From contig NZ_JADPJG010000004.1 of NCBI RefSeq assembly GCF_023073335.1, positions 205,530 to 269,529 on the forward strand: a DNA stretch of 64,000 nt, written 5' to 3'. Below, piece after piece: positions 44,142 through 52,221 of this stretch. The stretch is from Bradyrhizobium sp. 21 (lineage in GTDB: Bacteria > Pseudomonadota > Alphaproteobacteria > Rhizobiales > Xanthobacteraceae). The notes beneath the pieces are model-generated. The model saw only the letters and a list, made by a program, of their open reading frames with translations, made no database searches and was not told the DNA's origin. Each line of letters opens with the position of its first letter. The first letter of the stretch is position 1. The translations under genes were made by a program, and so were the position numbers.

Positions 44142-45224
44142 TCAATCCAGCTTCCTGATCCAGTTGTGCGGATCGTTGGTGCGGCCGTACTGGATGTCGA
44201 CGAGCTGCTTGCGCAGGCCCATCGCGACGGGGCCGGCGGCGCCGCCGCTGATGTCGAAATCGCCGCTGACCGAGCGCACCTTGCCGATCGGCGAGATCAC
44301 GGCCGCGGTGCCGCAGGCAAACGCCTCCTTGAGCTTGCCGCTCGCCGCATCCTTGCGCCATTGGTCGAGCGAGTACGGTTCCTCGCGCACGGTCTTGCCG
44401 GCATCCCGGGCCAGCGCGATGATGGAATCGCGGGTGATGCCGGGCAAAATCGTGCCGAGCGGCGGCGTCGACAGCGAGCCGTCCTCGAACACGAAGAACA
44501 CGTTCATGCCGCCGAGCTCCTCGACGTAGCGGCGCTCGACCGCATCGAGGAAGACGACCTGATCGCAGCCGTGCTGGATGGCTTCGGCCTGCGCGCGCAG
44601 GCTCGCTGCATAATTGCCGCCGCACTTGACCGCGCCGGTGCCGCCAACGGCAGCGCGCGTATAATTCTCCGAGACCCAGATCGAGACCGGCGCGGGTCCG
44701 CCCTTGAAGTAGGAGCCGACCGGCGAGGCGATCACCGCAAAAATGTATTCGGACGACGGCTTGACGCCGAGGAAGGTCTCGCTCGCGATCATGAAGGGAC
44801 GCAGGTAAAGACTGCCCTCGCCGCCCGGCATCCAGGCGCGATCGATCCGCACGACCTGCTCGACCGCCTCGATGAAGACGTCCTCGGGGATCTGCGCCAT
44901 CGCCATGCGGTCGGCGGAGTCCTTGAAGCGCCGCGCATTGGCGTCCGGGCGGAACAGGTTCACACCGCCGTCGTCGCGCTTGTAGGCCTTGAGGCCTTCA
45001 AAAATTTCCTGGGCGTAGTGCAGGACGGCACCGGCTGGGTCGATCTGGAAATTGGCGCGGGCCTCGACACGCGCCTCGTACCAGCCGCCCTTGGCCTGGT
45101 TGTAGCGGACCACCGCCATGTGGTCGGTGAAGACCCGCCCGAAGCCGGGGTCCGCCAGCTTGGCGACGCGGTCCTTCTCGGGGGTGGGATTGGATGCGGG
45201 CTGGATGTCGAATTTCATGCTCAT
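44142..45224 (-). CDS. ilvE: Branched-chain amino acid aminotransferase (class IV)
   Basis: A 360-residue fold-type IV aminotransferase, the long eukaryote-like form. The PLP lysine is Lys200 in GAVKCGGNYAAS; other marks are AQEIFEGLKAY near the N-terminus, YLRPFMIASE, the VVFLDAVERRYVEELGGMN block, and FACGTAAVISPIGKV near the C-terminus. It makes and degrades Leu, Ile and Val with 2-oxoglutarate. A GGGAGG lies seven bases before the ATG at 45224; an ATG two codons later has none. It is divergent from the MarR-RR-kinase operon and 336 bases away. Confidence 0.95.
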   Translation of the reverse strand: MSMKFDIQPASNPTPEKDRVAKLADPGFGRVFTDHMAVVRYNQAKGGWYEARVEARANFQIDPAGAVLHYAQEIFEGLKAYKRDDGGVNLFRPDANARRFKDSADRMAMAQIPEDVFIEAVEQVVRIDRAWMPGGEGSLYLRPFMIASETFLGVKPSSEYIFAVIASPVGSYFKGGPAPVSIWVSENYTRAAVGGTGAVKCGGNYAASLRAQAEAIQHGCDQVVFLDAVERRYVEELGGMNVFFVFEDGSLSTPPLGTILPGITRDSIIALARDAGKTVREEPYSLDQWRKDAASGKLKEAFACGTAAVISPIGKVRSVSGDFDISGGAAGPVAMGLRKQLVDIQYGRTNDPHNWIRKLD

Positions 45225-45560
45225 GTCCTTGCCTCCCGCTGCCGGCGGCGGCGCTGTTCTGGCGCCCACCTGCCCTGATTTGGGCCCGGCTGGCTTGATT
45301 GGTTTCTGGCCGGACCGCCGCCAGCCTTGTTACGGCCGGTTTCCGTGGCCAGCATGTCGCCGAGGACATGCTTTTGCGGAAGGCGGAAGTCCAGTATGTT
45401 TTGCCGAAATGCCGTTCGACAATCGCACGGTAGATCTGCTCCGGCCGTCGCCGCCTCTCGCCCTCTCCGGCCGCCCTGCTTCGATGCCACCCGACGCGAA
45501 ACGATCTAAAATTTCGTGCGGATTGATCGTTTTGTAACATTGAACCCAAGATACGTCAAT
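45225..45560. other. Divergent intergenic region between ilvE and MarR gene
   Basis: 336 bases with no gene. The MarR-proximal end is AT-rich (45497-45560) and contains a perfect 8-bp inverted repeat; the ilvE-proximal end has a good Shine-Dalgarno on the minus strand. Both promoters should be here. Confidence 0.65.
45499..45532. promoter_or_regulatory. Inverted repeat, candidate operator of the MarR operon
   Basis: AAACGATC at 45499-45506 and GATCGTTT at 45525-45532 are perfect inverse copies 18 bases apart, located 29-62 bases before the MarR start codon in an AT-rich segment. This is the position expected for an autoregulatory site of a MarR or OmpR-type protein. No experimental support; shape and position only. 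Confidence 0.5.
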
Positions 45561-46103
45561 ATGCCTGACATAAATTTCGCGACTTCCTCTCAAGACGCTG
45601 CCGAGCCTCGGCCGGCCGCAGGCGATGGAGGCAATTTGCGCTGGGATATCATCGAACTGCTGTTCTTCGCCTATCGCGATTTCGTCGGCGATCCCGACCA
45701 GGAGCTGGAGGCGTTCGGCTTCGGCCGGGCTCACCACCGCGTCATGCATTTCGTCTATCGGTATCCCGGCCTCAAGGTCGCGGACCTCCTCGACGTCCTG
45801 CGCATCACCAAGCAATCGCTCGGCCGGGTGCTCAAGCAGCTCCTGGACGAGGGCTATATTTTACAGAAGACCGGCGACAATGATCGCCGCCAGCGCCTGC
45901 TCTTTGCGACGCCGAAGGGCGAGGCGTTGGTGCAGAAGCTCGCCGGCCTGCAGACCACGCGGATCACCAAGGCGCTCGCCGAGATGGCGCCGCAGGATGC
46001 CGACACCGTCAAGCGCTTCCTGCGCGCGATGATCGACCGCGACGATCCGGACAAGGTGCTCGAGACGATCTTCGCTTCCGTCAACCACGACACCAAGGAG
46101 TGA
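45561..46103 (+). CDS. MarR family transcriptional regulator (PetP-like context)
   Basis: A 180-residue winged-helix regulator. The helix-turn-helix and wing are at VADLLDVLRITKQSLGRVLKQLLDEGYILQKTGDNDRRQRLLFATPKG. It heads an operon with an OmpR-type response regulator and EnvZ-like kinase; the stop is followed within a few bases by the response regulator start. A MarR-RR pair of this arrangement (petP-petR) is needed for cytochrome bc1 expression in Rhodobacter capsulatus, so a similar role is possible here. Start is ATG 45561; a GTG at 45516 has no better site. The ligand is unknown. Confidence 0.88.
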   Translation: MPDINFATSSQDAAEPRPAAGDGGNLRWDIIELLFFAYRDFVGDPDQELEAFGFGRAHHRVMHFVYRYPGLKVADLLDVLRITKQSLGRVLKQLLDEGYILQKTGDNDRRQRLLFATPKGEALVQKLAGLQTTRITKALAEMAPQDADTVKRFLRAMIDRDDPDKVLETIFASVNHDTKE

Positions 46104-46105
46104 CC

Positions 46106-46831
46106 GTGCCGTTCGCTGCCACGCTCGCCCGCCCGCCGGTGCAACCGGCCGACGATGCCCCGCATCTCCTGCTGGTCGACGACGACCGCCGCATCCGCGA
46201 TCTGCTGTCGCGCTTTCTCGCGGCCGAAGGCTATCGCGTCTCGACCGCCGCCAGCGCCAGCGACGCGCGTTCCAAGCTTTTGGGCCTGCACTTCGATCTC
46301 TTGATCCTGGACGTCATGATGCCCGGCGAGACCGGCTTCGACCTCGCCCGTTTCATCCGGACTTCCTCCTCGGTGCCGATCGTGATGCTGACGGCGCGGC
46401 ATGAAGCCGAAGCCCGCATCGAAGGCCTGCAAATCGGCGCCGACGACTACGTCGCAAAGCCGTTCGAGCCGCGCGAGCTCGCGCTGCGCATCAACAACAT
46501 CCTCAAGCGCGCTGCGCCGCCGCCGCAGGCCGCGGCGGTCGAGAAGATCGCGTTCGGTCCCTACGTCTATCATCTCGAGCGCGGCGAGTTGCGCCAGGGC
46601 GAAGACGTCATCCACCTCACCGACCGCGAGCGCGAGATGCTGCGGATCCTGTCGGAGACACCGGGTGAGACCGTGCCGCGCAGCGCGCTGACCGGAAATG
46701 GCAGCGTCAACGAGCGCGCGGTCGACGTGCAGATCAACCGTCTCAGACGCAAGATCGAGACCGATCCCGCCAATCCGCTGTTCCTCCAGGCGGTGCGCGG
46801 CATCGGCTACCGGCTGGTGGCCTCGCCTTAG
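46106..46831 (+). CDS. OmpR-family response regulator (PetR-like)
   Basis: A 241-residue receiver plus winged-helix DNA-binding protein. The receiver has the acidic pocket at Asp25-27, phospho-acceptor Asp69 in LLILDVMMPG and Lys118 in VAKPF; the output domain (about residues 140-240) ends with INRLRRKIETDPANPLFLQAVRGIGYRL, as in OmpR/PhoB proteins. The GTG at 46106 is chosen because AAGGAG is six bases upstream; the GTG at 46100 overlaps that site. The MarR stop is two bases away, so they are coupled. Its own promoters and targets are not visible here. Confidence 0.92.
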   Translation: MPFAATLARPPVQPADDAPHLLLVDDDRRIRDLLSRFLAAEGYRVSTAASASDARSKLLGLHFDLLILDVMMPGETGFDLARFIRTSSSVPIVMLTARHEAEARIEGLQIGADDYVAKPFEPRELALRINNILKRAAPPPQAAAVEKIAFGPYVYHLERGELRQGEDVIHLTDREREMLRILSETPGETVPRSALTGNGSVNERAVDVQINRLRRKIETDPANPLFLQAVRGIGYRLVASP

Positions 46832-46856
46832 AGTTTGAGAGAGTGAAGCGCCACCG

Positions 46857-48245
46857 ATGAGCACGATCGATACCGGCCTGACGCTGTTGAAGAGCGCCGC
46901 CGGCCGCGTCTCCGCCGCCAATGGCTGGATGGGCAACGCGTTCAAGGGCTGGATGCCGACCGGCCTCTATGCCCGCGCGCTGCTGATCATGATCGTGCCG
47001 ATGGTGATCCTGCAATCGGTCGTCGCCTTCGTGTTCATGGAGCGACACTGGAACACGGTGACGCGCCGCCTGTCGGCCGCGGTGGTGCAGGACATCGCCG
47101 CGCTGATCGACGTCTACAAAGGCTATCCGCAAGACAAGGATCGCGACCAGATCCGCCGCATCGCGCAGCAGCGCCTCGGCCTCGTCGTCGATTTCCTCCC
47201 GGCCGGCGACATGCCACCGCCCGGGCCGAAGCCGTTCTTCTCGCTGCTCGACCAGACGCTGTCGGTGCAGCTCGGCCGCCAGATCGGGCGCTCGTTCTGG
47301 ATCGACACGGTCGGCCGCTCCAACCTCGTCGAGATCCGGATCCAGCTCGACGACGCCGTGATGCGCGTGTTCGCGCAGCGCAGCGCCGCCTATGCCTCGA
47401 ACTCGGAAATCTTCCTGTTCTGGATGGTGGGGACGTCCTCGATCCTGCTGATCGTCGCGGTGCTGTTCCTGCGCAACCAGATCAAGCCGATCCTGCGGCT
47501 TGCGGACGCCGCCGAAAGTTTCGGCAAGGGCCGAGAAGCCCCGAACTTCAGGCCGCGCGGCGCGCGCGAGGTGCGGCGCGCGTCGATCGCCTTCCTCGAA
47601 ATGAAATCGCGCATCGAGCGCACGATGGAGCAGCGCACCGCGATGCTCGCCGGCGTCAGTCACGATCTGCGCACCATCCTGACGCGCTTCAAGCTCGAGC
47701 TGGCGCTGATCGGCGACAGCCCCGAAATGGAGGGCATGCGCAAGGACGTCGACGAGATGTCGATGATGCTGGAGGATTACCTCGCGTTTGCCCGCGGCGA
47801 TTCCGGCGAGCAGTCGCAGCCGACCGACATGTCGCAGGCGCTCGAGGAGCTTCGCAGCGACGCCGAACGCCACGGCCACACGGCGACCGTCGCGTTCAAC
47901 GGGCTGCCCGTGGTCACGGTGAAGCCGGCCTCGTTCAAGCGCTGCCTCGCCAACCTCGTCACCAACGCCGCGCGCTACGGCAAGGCCATCGCCATCACCG
48001 GCCAGCGCGATCACCGTTATCTGACCGTCACGGTCGACGACGACGGGCCCGGCATCCCTGCCCATTTGCGCGAAGAGGTGTTCAAGCCGTTCCTGCGGCT
48101 GGACAACGCCCGCAACCAGGACGAAGGCGGCACGGGCCTTGGCCTCGCCATCGCCCGTGACATCGCCCGTTCCCATGGCGGCGACATCACCCTCGGCGAC
48201 AGCCCGATGGGAGGACTAAGGGCGAGCGTAAGGATACCGGTTTAG
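46857..48245 (+). CDS. EnvZ-like sensor histidine kinase
   Basis: A 462-residue HK. Two transmembrane helices (about 38-60 and 185-205) enclose a periplasmic sensor; a HAMP-like region follows; the dimerisation/phosphoacceptor motif is SHDLRTILTRFKLEL with His269; the N-box is LVTNAARYG (Asn370), the G1 DDDGPGIP (394-401), and the G2 GGTGLGLAIA (424-433). The usual Pro after HDLRT is replaced by Ile, a variation that may alter phosphatase/kinase balance. It is the kinase of the MarR-RR operon and 25 bases after the RR stop. The signal is unknown. Confidence 0.92.
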   Translation: MSTIDTGLTLLKSAAGRVSAANGWMGNAFKGWMPTGLYARALLIMIVPMVILQSVVAFVFMERHWNTVTRRLSAAVVQDIAALIDVYKGYPQDKDRDQIRRIAQQRLGLVVDFLPAGDMPPPGPKPFFSLLDQTLSVQLGRQIGRSFWIDTVGRSNLVEIRIQLDDAVMRVFAQRSAAYASNSEIFLFWMVGTSSILLIVAVLFLRNQIKPILRLADAAESFGKGREAPNFRPRGAREVRRASIAFLEMKSRIERTMEQRTAMLAGVSHDLRTILTRFKLELALIGDSPEMEGMRKDVDEMSMMLEDYLAFARGDSGEQSQPTDMSQALEELRSDAERHGHTATVAFNGLPVVTVKPASFKRCLANLVTNAARYGKAIAITGQRDHRYLTVTVDDDGPGIPAHLREEVFKPFLRLDNARNQDEGGTGLGLAIARDIARSHGGDITLGDSPMGGLRASVRIPV

Positions 48246-48255
48246 CCGCTCTTAC

Positions 48256-48400
48256 CTCGCCCCGCTTGCGGGGAGAGGTCGAATTCGATCGTAGATCGAA
48301 TTCGGGTAAGGGGGACTCTCCGCGGGTCCGACTCTCGCCATGAATGCGGAAACGGCCCTCACCCCGGCCCTGTAAGAACAGGCGAGGGAGCGCAGCATCA
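48256..48400. repeat. Palindromic repeat (CTCGCCCCGC / GGGGAGAGG type)
   Basis: CCTCGCCCCGCTTGCGGGGAGAGG is one hairpin, followed by GAATTCGATCGTAGATCGAATTC, a nearly perfect second palindrome, and GGCGAGGGAG further on. It lies between the kinase gene and the convergent DUF3617 gene. Confidence 0.7.
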
Positions 48401-48415
48401 CCTCGACGCGTCGCC

Positions 48416-48946
48416 TTACTTCGGCAGCAGCGCCTTCAGCTTGTCCATGTCGCGCACGTTCATCTTGAAGCCGCCGGGCATCACGATGTCGCCGGGCTTC
48501 TGCTCGGGCTTGCAGGCCCCGAGCCACTTCGCCTCGAGCGTCATGGTGCTGTCGCGGCCTGCCGCGCCGGCGCCGCCGCCCTGTGCGTGCGACGACGTCT
48601 TCACCGTATAGACTGAGTTGAAATCGCCCGTGATCTCGGCATGCGAGGTCGTGCTGATGCCGGCGACGTTACACTCGGAATCGCTGACATAGCCGGTCGC
48701 GGTCTTCCTGATGTCCTGCCTGGCGCAGATCTGCTTGGCCATCGGGGAGACGTTGTTGTTCATCTCCCTGTCGACGGTCTCGTCGGTGCAGTGCTGCATG
48801 GTCATCTCGGGCACCGGCGTGCCGGTCCTGACCATCTTCAATTCCCAGAGACCGGCCTTGCGCACCGGCAGATCGTCGGCGGAGGCTACGCCTGCCGACA
48901 AGACGAGGCAAAGGGCCGAGCCGAGCAAAGCCAGTTTGCGCGTCAT
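48416..48946 (-). CDS. DUF3617 domain-containing secreted protein
   Basis: A 176-residue protein with a Sec signal peptide (TRKLALLGSALCLVLSAGVASA). The mature part fits DUF3617: RKAGLWELKMV, MQHCTDETVDR, CARQDIRKTATGYVSDSECNVAG and SVYTVKTSSHAQGG, with several conserved cysteines, probably two disulfides, and a C-terminal MPGGFKMNVRDMDKL. Function is unknown; the exported nature is secure. The ATG is at 48946. The gene is convergent with the two-component operon. Confidence 0.88.
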   Translation of the reverse strand: MTRKLALLGSALCLVLSAGVASADDLPVRKAGLWELKMVRTGTPVPEMTMQHCTDETVDREMNNNVSPMAKQICARQDIRKTATGYVSDSECNVAGISTTSHAEITGDFNSVYTVKTSSHAQGGGAGAAGRDSTMTLEAKWLGACKPEQKPGDIVMPGGFKMNVRDMDKLKALLPK

Positions 48947-48990
48947 GTGAGAAGCTCCCGGCTGAGAGATTGCGGCGTTACGAAAACGCC

Positions 48991-49296
48991 TCAGTAGAGC
49001 GTGCGGATCGGCTGGTCGGCGGCGCCATAGGGCACCCAGCGGCAGGAGAACGAGATGTAGCCGCCCTCATAGGCCTGCACGGCCAGGAATTTCGCGACCT
49101 TGCCGTAGCGCGCGCAGTGATCGACCGCGACCTGCCGCGCATCGGTCTGGGTCGCCATCGAGTAGGCGATGATGCCGCCGGTGTCGTTGCCCTTGAACGG
49201 GGGCACCGGAAGGATATCGGCCCGCGCCGACTGGCTCGCCATCATCCCCGAGACAACAAGGCCGGCAAGAAGGCCCGCGGCCGCAATGATTCGCAT
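48991..49296 (-). CDS. Small secreted protein with one Cys pair
   Basis: A 101-residue exported protein. The start at 49296 (CGGAGTGACGGGA upstream) gives a signal peptide, MRIIAAAGLLAGLVVSGMMASQSARA; the mature domain has a DARQVAVDHCARYGKVAKFLAVQAYEGGYISFSCRWVP pattern with two cysteines that could form a disulfide. The spacing VDHCxxYGK resembles a class of small DUF4189/DUF4952-like periplasmic proteins but I do not assign a family. Divergent from the next exported protein at 49478. Confidence 0.72.
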   Translation of the reverse strand: MRIIAAAGLLAGLVVSGMMASQSARADILPVPPFKGNDTGGIIAYSMATQTDARQVAVDHCARYGKVAKFLAVQAYEGGYISFSCRWVPYGAADQPIRTLY

Positions 49297-49477
49297 TCCC
49301 GTCACTCCGATTGGTTGGCGGCAGTTTACGGTGCCGGCGCGGCGGTGGAAAGAACCGAAGGCCGGCTGCTGCGACGTTGCAGTCAACTCTTGGCCAAGTG
49401 TTGCCGCGCTGCACTTGACCCCGCGCGGCCTTCGCGGCACCGTCCGCCCCTCGCAGATCATGCTGTCTGGATTGCCC

Positions 49478-49942
49478 ATGCGCGCCTCGACCTCCCTGAA
49501 ATCGCTCCGCTTTGCCGCCGTGCTCGGCCTCCTGTTCGGGGCGCTGTCGCTTGGTGAGGCCAGGGCCGCCAATCCGCTGGAGCTGAACTTCTGGCTGAGC
49601 GGGCCGCGCTATGACGGTAACGTCTCCGAATGCGACAGGGCGCTGCCCACGATCGCCACCCAGTTCTGGGAGAAAGAAAGCTCGTTCTGGAATTCCTCGT
49701 TGAAGATCACCGGCTTCGCCGCCGTTCACGAGACCGCGTTCCGGCCCTGGGCGTCCGATAACATTCCGCGCCGCTTTTGCAGCGGCGAGGCCATGCTTAC
49801 CGACGGCAAGATGCGCAAGGTGCATTTCTCGATCATCGAGGACGGCGGCTTTGCCGGCTACGGCCAAGGCGTCGAATGGTGCGTGGTCGGGGTCGACCGC
49901 AACTGGGCCTATAACCCCGCCTGCCGCGCCGCCAAGCCCTAA
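49478..49942 (+). CDS. Exported hypothetical protein
   Basis: A 154-residue protein with a signal peptide (SLKSLRFAAVLGLLFGALSLGEARA). The mature part starts ANPLELNFWLSGPRYDGNVSECDRALPTIATQFWEKESSFWNSSLKI and has further cysteines in RRFCSGEA, VEWCVVGV and PACRAAK, so disulfides are likely and the protein is periplasmic. Highly aromatic. The ATG at 49478 has TGGATTG upstream as a weak site; an ATG at 49460 is also in frame. No family identified. Confidence 0.72.
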   Translation: MRASTSLKSLRFAAVLGLLFGALSLGEARAANPLELNFWLSGPRYDGNVSECDRALPTIATQFWEKESSFWNSSLKITGFAAVHETAFRPWASDNIPRRFCSGEAMLTDGKMRKVHFSIIEDGGFAGYGQGVEWCVVGVDRNWAYNPACRAAKP

Positions 49943-50050
49943 TCCATGAAGCTCCGATTCGGCGGGCTGAACGGCCAGCTGAATTTTGTTCTTGAAATGT
50001 TCTTATCGCCTGCTAGGCTTGCTTGCACAGTCTAGTTGAGGGGCGTCGCC

Positions 50051-50743
50051 ATGTTTCATTCCAGATTGCATTTCTTCTCCCGCCTGATGATCTCGCTGAC
50101 ACTTGCGGCCGGGTTGGCTGCGCTGGCCGGCGGCGCGAAGGCGGAGGACAAGCGGCAGAATGCGCCCGGCGAGTTCGATTTCTACGTGCTGTCGCTGTCG
50201 TGGTCGCCCTCGTTCTGCGAGGAGGCGGCCGAGCGCGGCGGCCGCTCGCAGATCCAGTGCAGCGGACGGCCCTACGCTTTCGTGGTGCATGGCCTGTGGC
50301 CGCAATATGAGAACGGGTTTCCGGAATATTGCCAGCGGCCGTCGCCGCGGCTGAACCGCAGCATCGTCTCCTCGATGCTCGACCTGATGCCGGCGCCGGG
50401 GCTGATCTTCAACGAGTGGGACAAGCACGGCACCTGCTCGGGGCTCGCCGACCGCAGCTATTTCGAGACGATCCGGAAGGCGCGTGCCGCGATCAAGATT
50501 CCGGCCGAATATCTCGATTTGTCGCAGGCCAAGACCGTGGCGCCGACAGAGGTGGAGGAGGCCTTCATCAAGGCCAATCCGGGGCTGAGCAGCGCCGCCG
50601 TCTCGATCACCTGCAACCGGACGCGGCTGTCCGAAGTCCGCATCTGCCTCAGCAAGGATCTGCAATTCCGCGCCTGCGAGGAGATCGACCGCCGCGCCTG
50701 CCGCCGCGACCAGCTGACGATGCCGCCGATCAGGGGTGGGTAG
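50051..50743 (+). CDS. Secreted ribonuclease T2 family protein
   Basis: A 230-residue RNase T2. It has a signal peptide (residues 1-31) and both catalytic segments: CAS I FVVHGLWPQ with His80, and CAS II NEWDKHGTC with Glu122 and His126. Cysteines are at positions expected for at least two disulfides (CEEAAE, QCSGRP, YCQRP, HGTC). It should cleave single-stranded RNA in the periplasm (2',3'-cyclic phosphate intermediate). The start ATG 50051 is preceded by GAGGGGCG, a good Shine-Dalgarno. It is separate from rlmJ by 52 bases. Confidence 0.93.
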   Translation: MFHSRLHFFSRLMISLTLAAGLAALAGGAKAEDKRQNAPGEFDFYVLSLSWSPSFCEEAAERGGRSQIQCSGRPYAFVVHGLWPQYENGFPEYCQRPSPRLNRSIVSSMLDLMPAPGLIFNEWDKHGTCSGLADRSYFETIRKARAAIKIPAEYLDLSQAKTVAPTEVEEAFIKANPGLSSAAVSITCNRTRLSEVRICLSKDLQFRACEEIDRRACRRDQLTMPPIRGG

Positions 50744-50795
50744 CGCGGGCGTCGTGCCCCTTTGCTCAAGCCGTCACGTGGCGTAGTGCTCTTGC

Positions 50796-51656
50796 ATGAA
50801 TTACCGCCACGCCTTTCACGCCGGAAGCTTCGCTGACGTCATCAAGCACATCGTGCTGGCGCGCATCATCACCTATCTGCAGGACAAGCCGGGGGCCTTC
50901 CGGGTCATCGACACCCATGCGGGCGCCGGCCTCTACGATCTCGAAAGCGACGAGGCGCACCGTGGCGGCGAGTGGCTGACGGGCATTGCCCGGCTGATGC
51001 AGGCGCGTTTCTCGAACGACACCATCGCGCTGACAAAGCCCTATCTCGACATCGTCCGCGCCTACAATCCGAAGGGCGAGCTCAAGGCCTATCCGGGCTC
51101 GCCGTTGATCGCGCGCGCCCTGATGCGGCCGCAGGATCGCCTCGTCGCCTGCGAAATCGAGCCGAAGGCGCGCAAGGCGCTGATCGGCGTGCTGCGCCAC
51201 GACGAGCAGGCCCGGGTGGTCGATCTCGACGGCTGGATGGCGCTGCCGGCCTTCGTGCCGCCCAAGGAACGGCGCGGGCTCGTGCTGATCGACCCGCCGT
51301 TCGAGGCAAAGGACGAGTTCGACAAGCTTGGCGAGGCCTTCTCGGCGGCTTTCGTGAAATGGCCGACCGGTATCTATGTAATCTGGTATCCCGCCAAGAG
51401 CCGGCGCGCCACCGACGCACTGGTGCAATCAGTGGCGCGGCTCGCAGCTGCAGCAAAGCCGCCGGGAAAATGCCTGCGCCTCGAATTCAGTGTGGCGCCC
51501 CAAGCCGACGGCGCAGCTCTCACCTCCATCGGGCTCTTGATCGTCAATCCCCCTTACACGCTGCACGGTGAGCTCAAGACGATCCTGCCCGAACTGGAAA
51601 TGCCGCTCGGTCAGGGTGGCGCTGCCAGATTCCGACTAGAGGTACCGAGGCCGTAA
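50796..51656 (+). CDS. rlmJ: 23S rRNA (adenine(2030)-N6)-methyltransferase
   Basis: A 286-residue RlmJ. The family N-terminus MNYRHAFHAGSFADVIKHIVL is intact; the SAM-binding GxGxG-like motif is IDTHAGAGLYDL, and the N6-adenine catalytic motif DPPF is in GLVLIDPPFEAKDEF, which is distinct from the NPPF of other N6 enzymes. It methylates A2030 of 23S rRNA in E. coli. The C-terminal region PPYTLHGELKTILPELE is characteristic. Start is at 50796 with no close in-frame competitor. Confidence 0.92.
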   Translation: MNYRHAFHAGSFADVIKHIVLARIITYLQDKPGAFRVIDTHAGAGLYDLESDEAHRGGEWLTGIARLMQARFSNDTIALTKPYLDIVRAYNPKGELKAYPGSPLIARALMRPQDRLVACEIEPKARKALIGVLRHDEQARVVDLDGWMALPAFVPPKERRGLVLIDPPFEAKDEFDKLGEAFSAAFVKWPTGIYVIWYPAKSRRATDALVQSVARLAAAAKPPGKCLRLEFSVAPQADGAALTSIGLLIVNPPYTLHGELKTILPELEMPLGQGGAARFRLEVPRP

Positions 51657-51780
51657 CACTCCGGCATTCTTGGGAAAAAGATGCAGGAGCGGTAGTCAAT
51701 CTGCAATGAACCGTATTATGCTGTTTCCGTGACTGGCTTTACGTTCCGCTTCCGCGAATGGTTGCGGCGGAGTGAAGGCC

Positions 51781-51860
51781 TAATAAAGATCCGACCGGAC
51801 CGAAAGGTCCGCCCAAGGATGGCCAGCTCCCGGGCTTCGTAAGGCCCGGTCATGTCGTGA
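51781..51860 (+). promoter_or_regulatory. Structured 5' leader of the cold-shock gene
   Basis: Two hairpins can be read in the leader: CGGACC-GAAA-GGTCCG (51796-51811), a GNRA-capped perfect stem, and CCGGGC-TTCGTAAG-GCCCGG (51830-51849), another perfect 6-bp stem. Cold-shock mRNAs often have long leaders that control stability and translation by temperature. The transcription start is not known. Confidence 0.45.
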
Positions 51861-51906
51861 CGTGCGTCTGCGTCGCGACGGAGGAGCAATGAGGGGGAGT
51901 TTCCCG

Positions 51907-52122
51907 ATGGCCATGACGGGAACGGTTAAGTTTTTCAACGGCGAGCGCGGCTACGGTTTCATCAAGCCGGACGACGGAGGCCGCGACGTCTTCGTGCATA
52001 TTACTGCTGTGGAGCGGGCCGGACTGAAGGACCTTGCCGAAGGACAGCGTATTACTTTCGAAGTCGAACCGGACAAGAAGGGGAAGGGGCCGAAGGCGGT
52101 CAATTTAGTGATCGTGTCCTAG
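51907..52122 (+). CDS. Cold-shock domain protein (CspA family)
   Basis: A 71-residue OB-fold RNA/DNA-binding protein. RNP1 is GYGFIKPDD and RNP2 is DVFVHIT, both well preserved. The ATG at 51907 follows GGGGGAG by seven bases, an excellent site; MTGTVKFF at 51913 would be an alternative. It is expressed behind a long, structured leader. The protein would be an RNA chaperone; temperature response cannot be seen from the sequence alone. Confidence 0.93.
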   Translation: MAMTGTVKFFNGERGYGFIKPDDGGRDVFVHITAVERAGLKDLAEGQRITFEVEPDKKGKGPKAVNLVIVS

Positions 52123-52160
52123 CGGGCCTGACGCAAAACCCCTGACGCAAAATACCTGGC

Positions 52161-52190
52161 GAAAAAAATCCCGGCCGCGAGCGGCCGGGA
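52161..52190 (-). terminator. Intrinsic terminator of the outer-membrane protein gene
   Basis: A 10-bp perfect stem TCCCGGCCGC/GCGGCCGGGA with a two-base loop (52169-52190). On the minus strand it is followed by a run of seven T residues. It lies 32 bases after the stop codon of the outer-membrane protein gene; the cspA transcript would reach it from the other side. Confidence 0.88.
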
Positions 52191-52221
52191 GGCTGTTGTC
52201 CGGTATTTTCTTCTTTAGCTA

